Part shown: piece after piece, positions 1-9,973 of the stretch
Position numbering within the stretch: the stretch's first letter is position 1
Layout: every line of letters starts with the position of its first letter
Origin: Vicugna pacos
Taxonomy: Eukaryota > Chordata > Mammalia > Artiodactyla > Camelidae
Direction: 5' to 3'
Assembly (NCBI RefSeq): GCF_048564905.1
Contig: NC_132993.1
Location: 74,741,001-74,805,000 of the forward strand
DNA: 64,000 nt
Made by a program: the position numbers and the translations under genes
Notes under the pieces: model-generated
The model's database searches: none
Told to the model about the DNA's origin: nothing
The model's input: the letters and a program-made list of their open reading frames with translations, nothing else

Positions 1-211
1 CCAACTTGCCAGGCATGTGAGTGAACCATCTTAAAAGTGGATTTTTAATCTCCTGCCTATCCGCCCCAGATGGGACCACGTGGAGCAGCGACAAGTGCTC
101 CCTGAGAAACCTTGCAAGAATTTCAGATTTTTGAGCAAACTAAATGATCATGTTGTTTTAAGCCATGAAGTTTTATAGTTGTGTTACGTAGCAATAGATA
201 ATTGATACAGC
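1..211 (+). mobile_element. Possible 3' end of an old LTR (ERVL-MaLR/MLT1-like)
   Basis: The 3' part resembles the common MaLR LTR ending (a 'ttgttttaagcca' stretch followed by an 'agcaatagataattgatacag' type end). It is diverged and cut by the window edge. This is an old fossil fragment. The family assignment is from memory and weak. Confidence 0.3.
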
Positions 212-304
212 AAACAAACAGAAAATGACTATACAGCCAAATCAAGCCTGTCATTTCATCCACCCCTCGCTACATACATTATGAGAAAAAACACCCTACC
301 ATGA

Positions 305-600
305 CTATCTTTTATTTTAACTTTTTATTATGGAAAACATCAAACACATATAAACAACAGTATAATGAAACCCCATGTACCCATCATTCAGTTTCAACAA
401 TTATCACCATTCTGTGATCCTTGTATTATCTCCCTCAATATATATATATATATATCTCCACTCATTTTCTCACCTGTTCTCAATTACAATTTTTTAGGTA
501 AAATTTACATGAATTCAAATGCACAAATCTTAGCTGTATAATTCTGACAAAGGATACTCCTACACCTCAGTCATTTTTCCAACTCCCCAGAAAGCTGCCT
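305..600. repeat. Ancient interspersed repeat, L1M 3'-region-like
   Basis: The stretch around 'ttattatggaaaacatcaa' and 'cccatgtacccatcattcag' resembles the 3' region of old mammalian L1M elements. A short (TA)n run at about 439-455 lies inside it. It is heavily diverged and has no coding capacity. Confidence 0.4.
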
Positions 601-699
601 TGTGTGGCTTTCCAGTTAAGCCTTCTGTATCAGTTAGGGTCCAGTTAGGAGGCATAAATCATACCAGTAATTTGAATAAAGAACATTTATTCTATTCTA

Positions 700-1420
700 A
701 TAATTAAACTAAATTTAATTCAAGGTTATTTATATTAAAACACAATGGTTTTAAATGAACAACTAACATGTTAAAAGAAACAGGAAATGATAGACAAAAT
801 GGATGAAAAGATGCAGAATTTTAATTGGAATGTATAAAAAAGTCAAATGAACATTCTCAAACTGAAAAAATATACTGTCTGAAATTAAGAACTCATTTGA
901 TTCATTTGATGTATTTAACAGTAGACTGGACTCAGCACAAAACAGAGTCAGTAAACTTGAAGACAATTGATGTAAAATATCCAAACTTTAGTAAAGAGGG
1001 AAAAAAAGAATGGGGAATAAACAGAACAGAGCAAAGGGGGCACAGGCAAGGCAAACAAAGTAAAAAACGACAACAACAATAAAAACTAGCATTTGTGAAT
1101 TTATGATTGGAGTCCCAGAAGGAGAAGAGAGAATTAGGTAGAAGCAAAATTTGAAAATGACCAAGAATTTTCTAGAACAGATGAAAAATATCAATCAACA
1201 GATTCAGTAAGTTCAGTGAATCAAGCAGGATTTTTTAAAAGTCAGCCTCTATTCAAGAGGTTTGCAGAAAAATGATACCCTAAGGAGACAGCCAGATTTT
1301 ATTCAGGACAGGTAGATGGAGTTCAGAAGAGGTTTAATATACACGGAAATCTGTGATGAAAGATGATACATTCCAAAACTTGCAGAAGATGGCTTTTAAA
1401 AGAGTGCTAGGCATGGCAAA
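700..1420 (+). mobile_element. Ancient L1 fragment, ORF1 region
   Basis: Sense-strand similarity to L1 ORF1 is visible: 'cagagtcagtaaacttgaag', then 'ggagtcccagaaggagaaga', then 'agtgaatcaagcaggat', in the order seen in L1 ORF1. The frame is broken many times, so this is an old copy. It sits in FBXL13 intron 1 in the opposite orientation to that gene. Confidence 0.6.
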
Positions 1421-1879
1421 TAGGGTCAGTTGAATGGATGTACAGGAATATGAGGCACCACTGAATTCATCCTGACAGTCACTTAGGGGAAGCAGGTAAC
1501 CAGGGTAAGGTGGGTATGTGGGGCCCCAGGAAACTGCTCTTTTGCACCTGCTGGTAACGCAGTAGCAGAGGTGAGTGGAGCACTCCTTGTAAGAATATCA
1601 TCTTAGACTGTGGGGAGCACTTCTGAGGGCCTCTTTTCTCTGAGGGCAAACCAGTGTGGACAGCTGGTGAGGAAGAGGTGCTCTCACCCAGAGGAGGAAA
1701 CAGGGATGCCTCATACAACTTTGTAGTGTTATGGCAAGTGGCGAACAAGGCAAGGAGAGGTTACCACTTCCCTGATGTTCCCTGTCCCTCTACTCAAGTC
1801 CACTTGTACTACCTGCTCCATGGCCAATCTGGACTGAGTCATCACTCAGAATGGCTTTATCATGAGTCTTAAATATAGG

Positions 1880-2190
1880 CAGCCCTCTGTATCTGTGGGT
1901 TCTGCAGGCATGGATTCAACCAACCATGGACCAAAAATGTCTAGAAAAAAATTCCATTGTTTCAGAAAGCAAAACTTGAATTTGTTACACACAGGCAACT
2001 ATTTACATAGTATTTACATAGTGTTAGGTATTATAAGTGATCTAGAGATGGTTTATTTAAATATTTATTTAGAACTGACGTGTAGTAGGATGTGTGTAGG
2101 TTGTATGCAAATATTATGCCATTTTATATAAGGAGTTTGGTATCGGTGGGGGATCCTGGAACCATCCCCCAGGATACTGAGGGACGACTG
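1880..2190 (+). mobile_element. Tigger/pogo-type non-autonomous DNA transposon
   Basis: A 311-bp element starts 'cagccctctgtatctgtggg' and ends in its approximate inverse (reverse complement 'cagtcgtccctcagtatcc'). A TA dinucleotide follows it directly, as expected for TA-targeting Tc1/mariner-superfamily insertions. It is too short to encode a transposase and resembles an internally deleted Tigger2-like derivative. Confidence 0.75.
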
Positions 2191-2954
2191 TATTAGGTCC
2201 TTTGAGGAGGCTCCATCTACCTCCCCAGCTCTGGCTGTGAGGTTAGTTTCACCCTTCCAGGCCTACTTGCATTGATATAACAGTACAAAAATGGTTTCAA
2301 AGAAGGAAAATTGATGATTCACAGATTTTTCAGGATCTCCCCTTGGAAACTAAAATCCATTTTCTTTTTATAAGTTTGGAATTTTGCACTATGAAGTCAT
2401 ATGTTAATATATATCTGACCAAGAAAAAAAGGTCTAATAAAACAAAAAGATGAAAAGATACCAAGATAACCATACAAACAGTCCACTTTCTGATTCCAGC
2501 TGCCTCACTTAATTACTCCCTCTACCCCTCTTCATTCATCTTTTAGGAACTTCCAGTTTCTACCCACATGTCAGCATCATGTCTTGTTCTAATTTCCCAC
2601 TCAATCCTTAAAGTCCTTGGCCCATCACTTCAGGCACTCTGAACAGCTTGGCTCCCTCACCATTGCCCTTCCACTATTTGCCTGGGAAACGCCTATCCTG
2701 GATGAAGCCAAGTTTATTTGCGTACCTGGATCTGGCTTACTGTGTGCTACTTGAGAAAATTATACAACTAGGAAGGTGGGTACCATGCTTTCTATACATT
2801 TTCAAATATAATTGCATAGAGGTAAAAGGTGAACACAGTTCATCATAAAATATTATAATACAGGTGTATATAGAGTAAAAGATTAGTTTCCCCCCAAAAC
2901 CATTCTCCAAAGCATTTGCTATTAATAGTTAGCCATATGTTCTATGTATGTATT

Positions 2955-3042
2955 ATTGTCTTAAATATATACATATGCACATACACATATATACATATAA
3001 ACATACATATATACATATAAACACACATATACACACATATGA
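2955..3042. repeat. AT/CA-rich microsatellite
   Basis: An imperfect run built from 'catata', 'catatacaca' and 'acacacata' units. It is simple sequence of probable length-variable type inside FBXL13 intron 1. Confidence 0.8.
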
Positions 3043-3049
3043 CATCAGA

Positions 3050-3425
3050 CAGATAGCTACATTATAGAAGACACTTTGTTAAGCAACTTGCATTTTCTTC
3101 TTTTTTTTAAATTTAATGTCACGGAGAGCCTTTCTTCTCAAAAGGTACAGATATACTTTATTCTATATAATATCCCATTCCCTGATTCACATTTAGGTAT
3201 TTACCATTTTCACGAAGCAACAATGTTATAATGAATATCCAGTACATCCTGCTGGTTACATGTGCAAGTATGTCTCTAAAGTGGATCCTCAGAAGAAGAA
3301 ATGCTTGGTCAAAGGGTATGGTATATAAGTATTTAATATTTTAATAAGTATTTCTAAATTACTATCCAAAAGGAGGGGGGCTGTACCAAATTGCCCTCCC
3401 ACCTGCATTGGAGAGTGACTATCCC
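3050..3425 (-). mobile_element. Ancient L1M 3'-region fragment, antisense
   Basis: The order of diagnostic phrases ('acatttaggtattta', 'gtggatcctcagaagaagaa', 'ggtcaaagggtatgg', 'ccaaattgccctcccacc') matches the antisense of an old L1M 3' region. It is 5'-truncated and strongly diverged. Confidence 0.5.
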
Positions 3426-4283
3426 CAGCTGGGCTTTCAACACTTCTGGCTGTCCTTTCCTTCCCTAGACTTCTCTCCCTCCTCCACATAACTAATCTCT
3501 ACTCAAAACCTCTTCTGCACCTTCCATCTCCACCTGAACATATACACTCTTGGCAAATATCTCACCTAATACTTGTAGAGAAAATAGAAGTCACGAGATG
3601 AGAACTTTCTTGGCTTCCTACCCACCCCTACCTTGTCCTTCCCTCCTGTTATATAGGGGATGGGGGATGGGGTGGGGAGGAACAGTTATTCCTCCAGTTT
3701 AAGTCCTGGTTGTGGGGTCCTTCCCTTCGCAAAGGGCTGACTATCTTCCATCTAATGGTCTCAGCTTCCACTCTCTCCTCAGCTAACTTTAATCAATTGT
3801 CTGCTTTCATAGCTCTATTGAAAACCCAAACTCACCTTCGGCCAAGTCAACTACACCTCTTCGGGTCTTTATTTTAGGTGACACTATTGCCCACTCTCTT
3901 CATAAAGCTACACTCTCCCGCTTTTCCTCCTCTGCCTCTACGGCACTTCTCTCTCACTCTTCTAGTCCTCAGGCTCCTCTTGTCCAAACCTTAAAAGTTG
4001 GGAGTTTGGGATTTCTGCCTTGAGGCCCTGTGCTCTTTCTCCCCGGGAGATGTCACCCATTTCCCCCTTTAGGCCACCACCACCCCTCTGTCTTCAACTC
4101 TGATCTGTATCTTCAGCCCAGACCGTTGACCTGTTCAAAGTAGACTACATCCTCTCCCTTTTCGCTCCTCCTAACCTCCGCTCCACCTAACCTCCACTCC
4201 CACTCCCCGCCAAACACTAGTTTCTCCGCTGGGAAATTTCTTCTGATCCCTCTTCTAACTCCTCCGCCGCGTGACTCCAGTAC

Positions 4284-4358
4284 CTCGCAGACTTGAGGAA
4301 TGTAGTTCTCCTTGAAGTAGTTCCTCAGCCTGGGGCTGGCAAAGCGCAGTGAGGCCAT
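4284..4358 (-). CDS. FBXL13: FBXL13 (DRC6) coding exon 1, first 25 residues
   Basis: Read on the minus strand, ATG at 4358 opens 25 codons containing SPRLRNYFKENYIPQVCE and closes at a consensus donor (GAG|gtac) in phase 0 at 4284/4283. This matches my memory of the N terminus of F-box and leucine-rich repeat protein 13, and head-to-head pairing with ARMC10 is the known human gene order. FBXL13/DRC6 is a leucine-rich-repeat subunit of the nexin-dynein regulatory complex that ties axonemal doublets in motile cilia and flagella. The F-box and LRRs would be encoded further left, outside the window. Here the start reads MASLRFASPRL; I recall MASLSPRL in human, so three residues may be extra. The frame stays open upstream to 4520 with another ATG, but that stretch is CpG-island sequence and probably not coding. 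Confidence 0.8.
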
Positions 4359-4459
4359 GACCAGAGGCCCCACTGAAACTCTGCTCTCCGGCCTGCTCTC
4401 CACGCCCCGCGCAGCAGGAGTCGCGCCTGCGCCTGGGCCAGGGGCTAGCGCGTCCCGGC

Positions 4460-4473
4460 GTTGCCCTGGCAAC
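4460..4473. promoter_or_regulatory. RFX-type X-box
   Basis: GTTGCC-CT-GGCAAC is a perfect 6-2-6 inverted repeat matching the RFX consensus GTNRCC-N0-3-RGYAAC. It lies about 100 bp upstream of the FBXL13 start codon, on the side of the island away from ARMC10. RFX factors drive cilium genes, which fits the ciliary role of FBXL13/DRC6. Occupancy is inferred, not shown. Confidence 0.7.
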
Positions 4474-4867
4474 CACGTAGCGGGGGGAGGGGCTGGGTGC
4501 TGCGCAGCCCGGCGCCCCACGCGGCCCGCGGCCGCCGGGAGAGAGGCGGGCCTCGGGCGGGGGTGGGAGCCAGCCTCCGGACAGCAGAGACGAGCGGGGT
4601 GAGTGCCCTTGGGGCGCGTAGCCCTTGAAGCTCATCCTCTGGTCTTCCCTCTTCTACCCGCGCCCCGCCCATCCTCGAGGAAGCCTCCCGGACGCGTCGC
4701 GCCCGAGTGGGCGGTCTTATATTAGGAGGGCGGTTTCCGGGAGGCGGAGCTCAGACCCCCATTTTCCTTCTTCTCCGGCGGCTTGAGTTCGGGCGGCGGC
4801 GGCGGGACCCGCTCGCTCCGGAGCCTCCCGCGCCAGGCCCAGCGCTGAGCGCGGCTCCAGCGGCAGC

Positions 4868-5006
4868 ATGGGCGGCGCCCGGCACGTGGGCTGGGTGGCG
4901 GCGGGCCTGGTCCTCGCGGCCGGAGCCTGCTACTGCGTCTACAGGCTGACGCGCGGCCGGCGGCGAGGCGGCCGCCGGCTTCGGCTGCGCCCTTCGCGGT
5001 CCGCAG
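4868..5006 (+). CDS. ARMC10: ARMC10 coding exon 1
   Basis: Encodes residues 1-46: the membrane anchor and basic region through SRSA, plus the first base of the next codon. The donor is cag|gtgagg. Phase 1 fits both the exon at 21094 (giving Glu, SAEDLT as in mouse) and the candidate exon at 5454. Confidence 0.95.
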
Positions 5007-8000
5007 GTGAGGCCTTGGGGCGCCCTGCAGGTGGGTGGGGACTGGGACACGGGCCTTCCCAGGGGTGGGGGTTGAAGACGCCGCTGGCGCCCTTGGCTTT
5101 CCAGTGCTGGAGTAAAATAAAGAACCCAGCCAGAGAGGGAGGGAGGGACGCTGGTGAGAAGGGCGATGTCGGGAAGCCCAGGTGCAGCTGGCGGACCTTC
5201 GACTTGATTGGGTTAGTGTATTCACAGCTGCTTCTCTGCCGCCATTTCTTTGTTCAAAATCCCGGGATGAAAAATTGCCCAAACTTTCCTGCCTGAGTCT
5301 GGCGTCACAGCAGAGGATTAAGTTTCTCAAAAGCATGTTGGTTGCTGCTGCTTCTGTTGAAGCTTGATCCCGGTCTCTGTGTTACCAAAGAGATTCCCCG
5401 CTGTGCACAGAGTTTTGTGGGGCCTGGAGCGATAGATGAAATTCTGCGTGCAGTTAGCTTGGAAAAAGGAACGCCAAAGGGGCAGTTGTGCTTGGACCTG
5501 GCCCAGCCTCAAAGGGGAGGTACTTTAAAGTCACCGTGGTATATGTATGCAAAGTTTGGGAGAGCTCTTGGAGATATGGATATAACTGTATATATCAAAT
5601 TAGTAGAGTTGTATGCATGGTGGACACTTTCCTGGAGGACAAGTACGTAATTAAGTTTTATCCAACAGTTAATTGGTGCGTTCAGAATTCTAACCATTAA
5701 CTGAATGTTGTGGAGCGATATTTCAGGTCATGGAAGCTGTTACAAAAATAAAATGCCAACTAAGAAACTCCTCTTCACAAATGTAGGAAACAACTAAACA
5801 GCTTTATTATTGAATAAACGTGACACCAGATTGCTACTTCTATCACAGGCAATCTGCTAATGGTTTTACAAAGACAAAGAATCCTCAACCCTTAATGTAC
5901 CCAGGCAGATATAACCTATTCATATTAAGTACATGCCCTCAAGGTGACCAATAATATGTCCTTAAGGGGACTTGACGAACCATTTCCTACACATAGTTCA
6001 TCCTAAATTCACTGGTCATGAGGATGGTTATTTGTATTAGCTAACTGCATTTATCCAAAGGAAAAATAAGACTTCTCAATATTTTAATGATAACCACGTA
6101 GTTACAACGTGGATCCAGGTGTCTCAGAGACAGGCAGATGGAGGCTCCATCTTCCTTAATGTTTAAATTTCAAACAGGTGATGCCAAAGCCCCTAAGAAA
6201 GATTTTCTTGGGTTATAAACTGGCAAGAAGCTTATTCAGCTTTTAAAAAGAGGCAAAGGAATTGCAATTAGAACTTTGTTCAAGGAAATATTGTAAGAAA
6301 AGAGAGTGGGAGGAAAGCGCTCTTCCCTTTTGGCACAAGGGGAAAAATCTGTTGAAAGATTTGTACTTAAACTTGCAAAGCCTAATTTGTTGTCTTTGTG
6401 CGAGAGGCATTTTTGTATAAGTAAGTAGTCAGGTGACCTGAATTCAAATACCTTCTCACTAATACTTACTCGACATGGTGAACACTGACAAAGTCTTACT
6501 TTAAATCCAATTTTACCAGTTCCCAAAATCACCATTACCTTGATCATGCAGCTTACAAAATAAGTTGCTCACAGTCCATTCTTCCTGAAGCTACACTTTT
6601 TTGAAGAAGACTTGAGAAATACCTATCTTGTCAGCATCATCCTTACATTTCAGAGGGTGATTTTTTTAAATTGAGCTATAACATTGTATTAGTTTTAGGT
6701 GCACACATAATGATTTGTCATTTATATGTATTGCAAAATGGTCACATAAGTTTAGTTGACATCCATCACCACAGATAGTTACAAATTTTTTTGTGATGAG
6801 AACTTTTAAGATGTATTCTCTTAGCTTTGAATTATACAATGCAGTATTGTTAATTATAGTCACCAAGCTGTACATTACACTTTCAGTACTTATTTCGTTT
6901 ATAACTGAAAGTTTGTACCCTTTGACCAAAATCTCCCCATTTCCTTCAGCCCCCAAACCCTGGCAACCACCATGACACTCTATTTCTATGAGTTGAGAGT
7001 TTTTCAGATTCTACGTGTAAGTGAGATCATTTAGTAATTGTCTTTCTCTGCCTTATTTCACTGGGCATAATGCCCTCAAGGTCCATCCATGTTGTTGCAA
7101 ATGGATTTCGTTCTTTGTCTTATGGCTGAATACCATTCCAGTGTGTGTTTGTGTATAATATATATATAATATATATATATATTTAATTTATACATTCATC
7201 TATCAATGGACCCATAGGTTGTTTCCATGTCTGATGTTGTAAATATCGCTGCAGTGACCATGGGGGTGCAAATGTCTTTCTAAGATAGTGATTTCATTTT
7301 CTTTGGATAAATACCCAGAAGTGGAATTGCTAGATCATGTGGTGGTTGTGTTTTTAATTTTTTCAGGAACCTCCATGCTGTTTTCTGTAGTGGTTAGAAA
7401 TTTACATTCCTACCAACAGTGCACAAGGGTTCCCTTTTCTCTACATCCCCACTAACACTTGTTATCTCTTGTCTTTTTGAGGGTATCTCTTCTAACAGAT
7501 GTGAAGTGATAGCTCATTGTGGTTTTGGTTTTCATTTCCCAGAAGGTTAGTGATGTTGAACACTCTTTCGTGTACTTGTTGGCCTTTTGTATGTCTTTGG
7601 AAAAACATCCAGTTAAAAAAAAAAACCCATTTTTAGTCAAGTATTTTTTCCTATGAGTTACTTTACATAACTTATACATTGTTTATATATTTTGGATATT
7701 AACCATTTATCAGATATATGAGCTAATATTTTCTCCCATTTTATAGGTTGCATTTCATTTTGTTGATGGTTTCCTTTGCTGTACAGAAGATTTCTAGTTT
7801 GATTTGGTCCCACTTGTTTATTTTGGTTTTGTTGCTTTTTCTCTCAAATCCAAAATACCATGTCACGACCTATGTCAAGCAGCTTGCCACCTATGTTTAT
7901 TTAGGAATTTCAGTTCATTTTATGGTTTCAGGTATTATGTTCAAGACTTTAATCCATTATGAGCTGATTTTTGTGTATGGGGTAAAATAGCAGTCCAGTT

Positions 8001-9936
8001 TGATTCCTTTGCATGTGGCTGTCCAGTTTTCCCAAAACCATTTATTGAAGAGACCGTTCTTTCCCCATTGTATATTCCTGATTCTTTTGTCATAAATTAA
8101 GTGACCATATATGTGTAGGCTTATTTCTGGGCTCTCTGTCCCACTGATCTGTGTCTGTTTTTATGCCAAAACCATATTGTTTTGATTACTATAACTTTTT
8201 TTGTAGTATAGTTTGAAATCAGGAAGCATGATGCCTCCAGCTTTGTTCCAAGATTACTTTGGGGCTTTTGTGCTTCTGTGCAAATTTAGGATTGTTTTGT
8301 TTCTGTGGAAAATGACATTGAAATTTTGATAGGGATTACACTGAATCTGCTTTGGGTAGTATGCACATTTTAACAATGTTAATTCTTCCAAAGCACAGTT
8401 ATCTTTCCATTTATCTGTATTTTCCGTTTCTTTCATCAGTGTCAGTTTTCAGTCTATGTGTCTGTCACCTTCTTGGTTAAATTTATTCCTAGGTATTTTA
8501 TTTTTTATGATGCAGTTATAAATGGGATTGTTTTCTTAATTTTTCTTTCTCTTAATTCATTACCGTGCAACTGATTTTTTTATGTTGACTTTGTATCCTA
8601 CAGCCTTGCTGAATTTGTTTATTAGTTCTAATAGTTTTTTGGTGGAGTCTTTACGGTTTTCTGTGTATAATATGTCATCTGCAAATAGTTTTACTTCTTC
8701 CTTTCTGATTTGATGCCTTTTATTTCTTTTGCTTGCCTAATTGCCCTGACTAGGGCTTTCAATATTATGTTAAATAGAAGTGGCAATCTTAGAAAGCTTT
8801 CAGTTTTTCACCCTTGAGTATTATGTTAGCTGTGGGCTTTTCATATATAGCCTATATTATATTGAGGTAATTTCCTCTGTACCCACTGTTGAGAGTTTTA
8901 TCATGAGTGGATGTTGAATATTGTCAAAAGCTTTTTCTACATCTGTTGAAAAGATTGTATTTTTTTCTCTTCATTTTGTTATGGTGGTATATTGCATTGA
9001 TTTGCACATGTGTGTGCATCCTACAGATAAATTCCACTTGATCATTGTGTATGATCCTTTAAATATGTTGTTTGCTAATACTCTGTTGAGAATTTTTGCA
9101 TTGGTATTTGTCCGGTATATAGGTTTTTTAGTTTTCTTCTCTTGTGATGTCCTTGTCTGATTTTGGTATCAAGGTAATATGGGCCTTGTAAAATGAGTTT
9201 GGAAGTGCTCTCTTCTCTCTTTTTTGGAAAAGTTTGAGAAGGATTGGTACTAATTCTTTTTCAAATGTTCTGTAAAATTCACCAGCAAAGCCATCTGGTC
9301 CTCATGGGTTTTGTTTTTTGGGAGGTTTTTGATTACTGATTCAGTCTCCTTTCTAGTAATTGGTCTGTTCAGATTTTCCATTTGTTCATAATTCAGTCTT
9401 GGTGGGTTGTATGTTTCTAAGAATGTATCCATTTCTTCTAGGTTGTCCAGTTTGCTGGTGTATAGTTTGTAGTAGTCTCTCATGATCCTTTGTATCTTGT
9501 GGTGTCACTTGTAATGTCTTTTTTTTCTGATTTTATATGAGTCCTCTCTTACTTGGAGAGTCTAGCTAAAGGTTTATCTTAAAAAAAATGCTCCTAGTTT
9601 CATTGATCTTTTCTGTTGTCTGTCTAGTCTCTATTTCATTCATTACTTCTCTGAAATTTGTTATTTCTTTCCTTTGTTTAATTTTGTTGAACTTAGTTTG
9701 TTCTTTTTCTGGTTCCTTGAAGTGTAAAGTTAGTTTTTTTCCCCCCGAATCTATTTAGTTTTTTTTTTTTTAATTGAAGTATAGTCGATATAGAATGTCA
9801 TGTCAGTTTCTGGTGTTCAGTGTAATGCTTCAGTCATACATGAACATACGTATATTCGTTTACATATGCTTTTTCACCATAAGTTACTACAAGATACTGG
9901 AAAAAAAAACATGTATATATATGTGTGTGTGTCTGC

Positions 9937-9973
<37 letters not shown>

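Larger units (their letters stand above)
1..4283 (-). other. FBXL13: FBXL13 intron 1 (promoter-proximal part), mostly repeats
   Basis: The sequence lies downstream, on the minus strand, of the splice donor that closes FBXL13 coding exon 1, so it is inferred to be the start of a long intron. It holds a possible old LTR end, two ancient L1 pieces, a Tigger-like DNA element, an AT/CA microsatellite and another L1 piece. From about 3430 to 4254 it is unique, pyrimidine-rich sequence in which I see no exon or known repeat. No open frame in the interval resembles a protein I know. Confidence 0.6.
4255..5055. promoter_or_regulatory. CpG-island bidirectional promoter, FBXL13/ARMC10
   Basis: CpG density rises sharply here against AT-rich flanks and falls off again after about 5055. 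The minus-strand FBXL13 start codon (4358) and the plus-strand ARMC10 start codon (4868) lie 510 bp apart, head to head, inside it. Visible candidate sites are a palindromic X-box (4460-4473), an Sp1 GC box 'gccccgccc' (4662-4670), an ETS core 'tttccgg' (4734-4740) and a weak NRF1-like 'cgcgcctgcgcc' (4422-4433). There is no convincing TATA box at either start, as usual for such promoters. Human FBXL13 and ARMC10 are also arranged head to head. Confidence 0.85.

Noticed and set aside
4113-4520. 135-codon minus-strand frame spanning the CpG island
   Set aside because: Only codons from 4358 to 4284 match FBXL13. Upstream codons are Pro/Arg/Ala-rich CpG-island translation, and downstream codons lie past the splice donor.
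4722-5336. 204-codon minus-strand frame opposite ARMC10 exon 1
   Set aside because: Low-complexity Arg/Pro-rich translation of GC-rich DNA, antisense to a real exon, with no known domain.
5770-6230. Possible antisense retrocopy or LTR element
   Set aside because: The stretch feels repeat-like and has an AATAAA near its left edge, but I could not match it to any family or gene.
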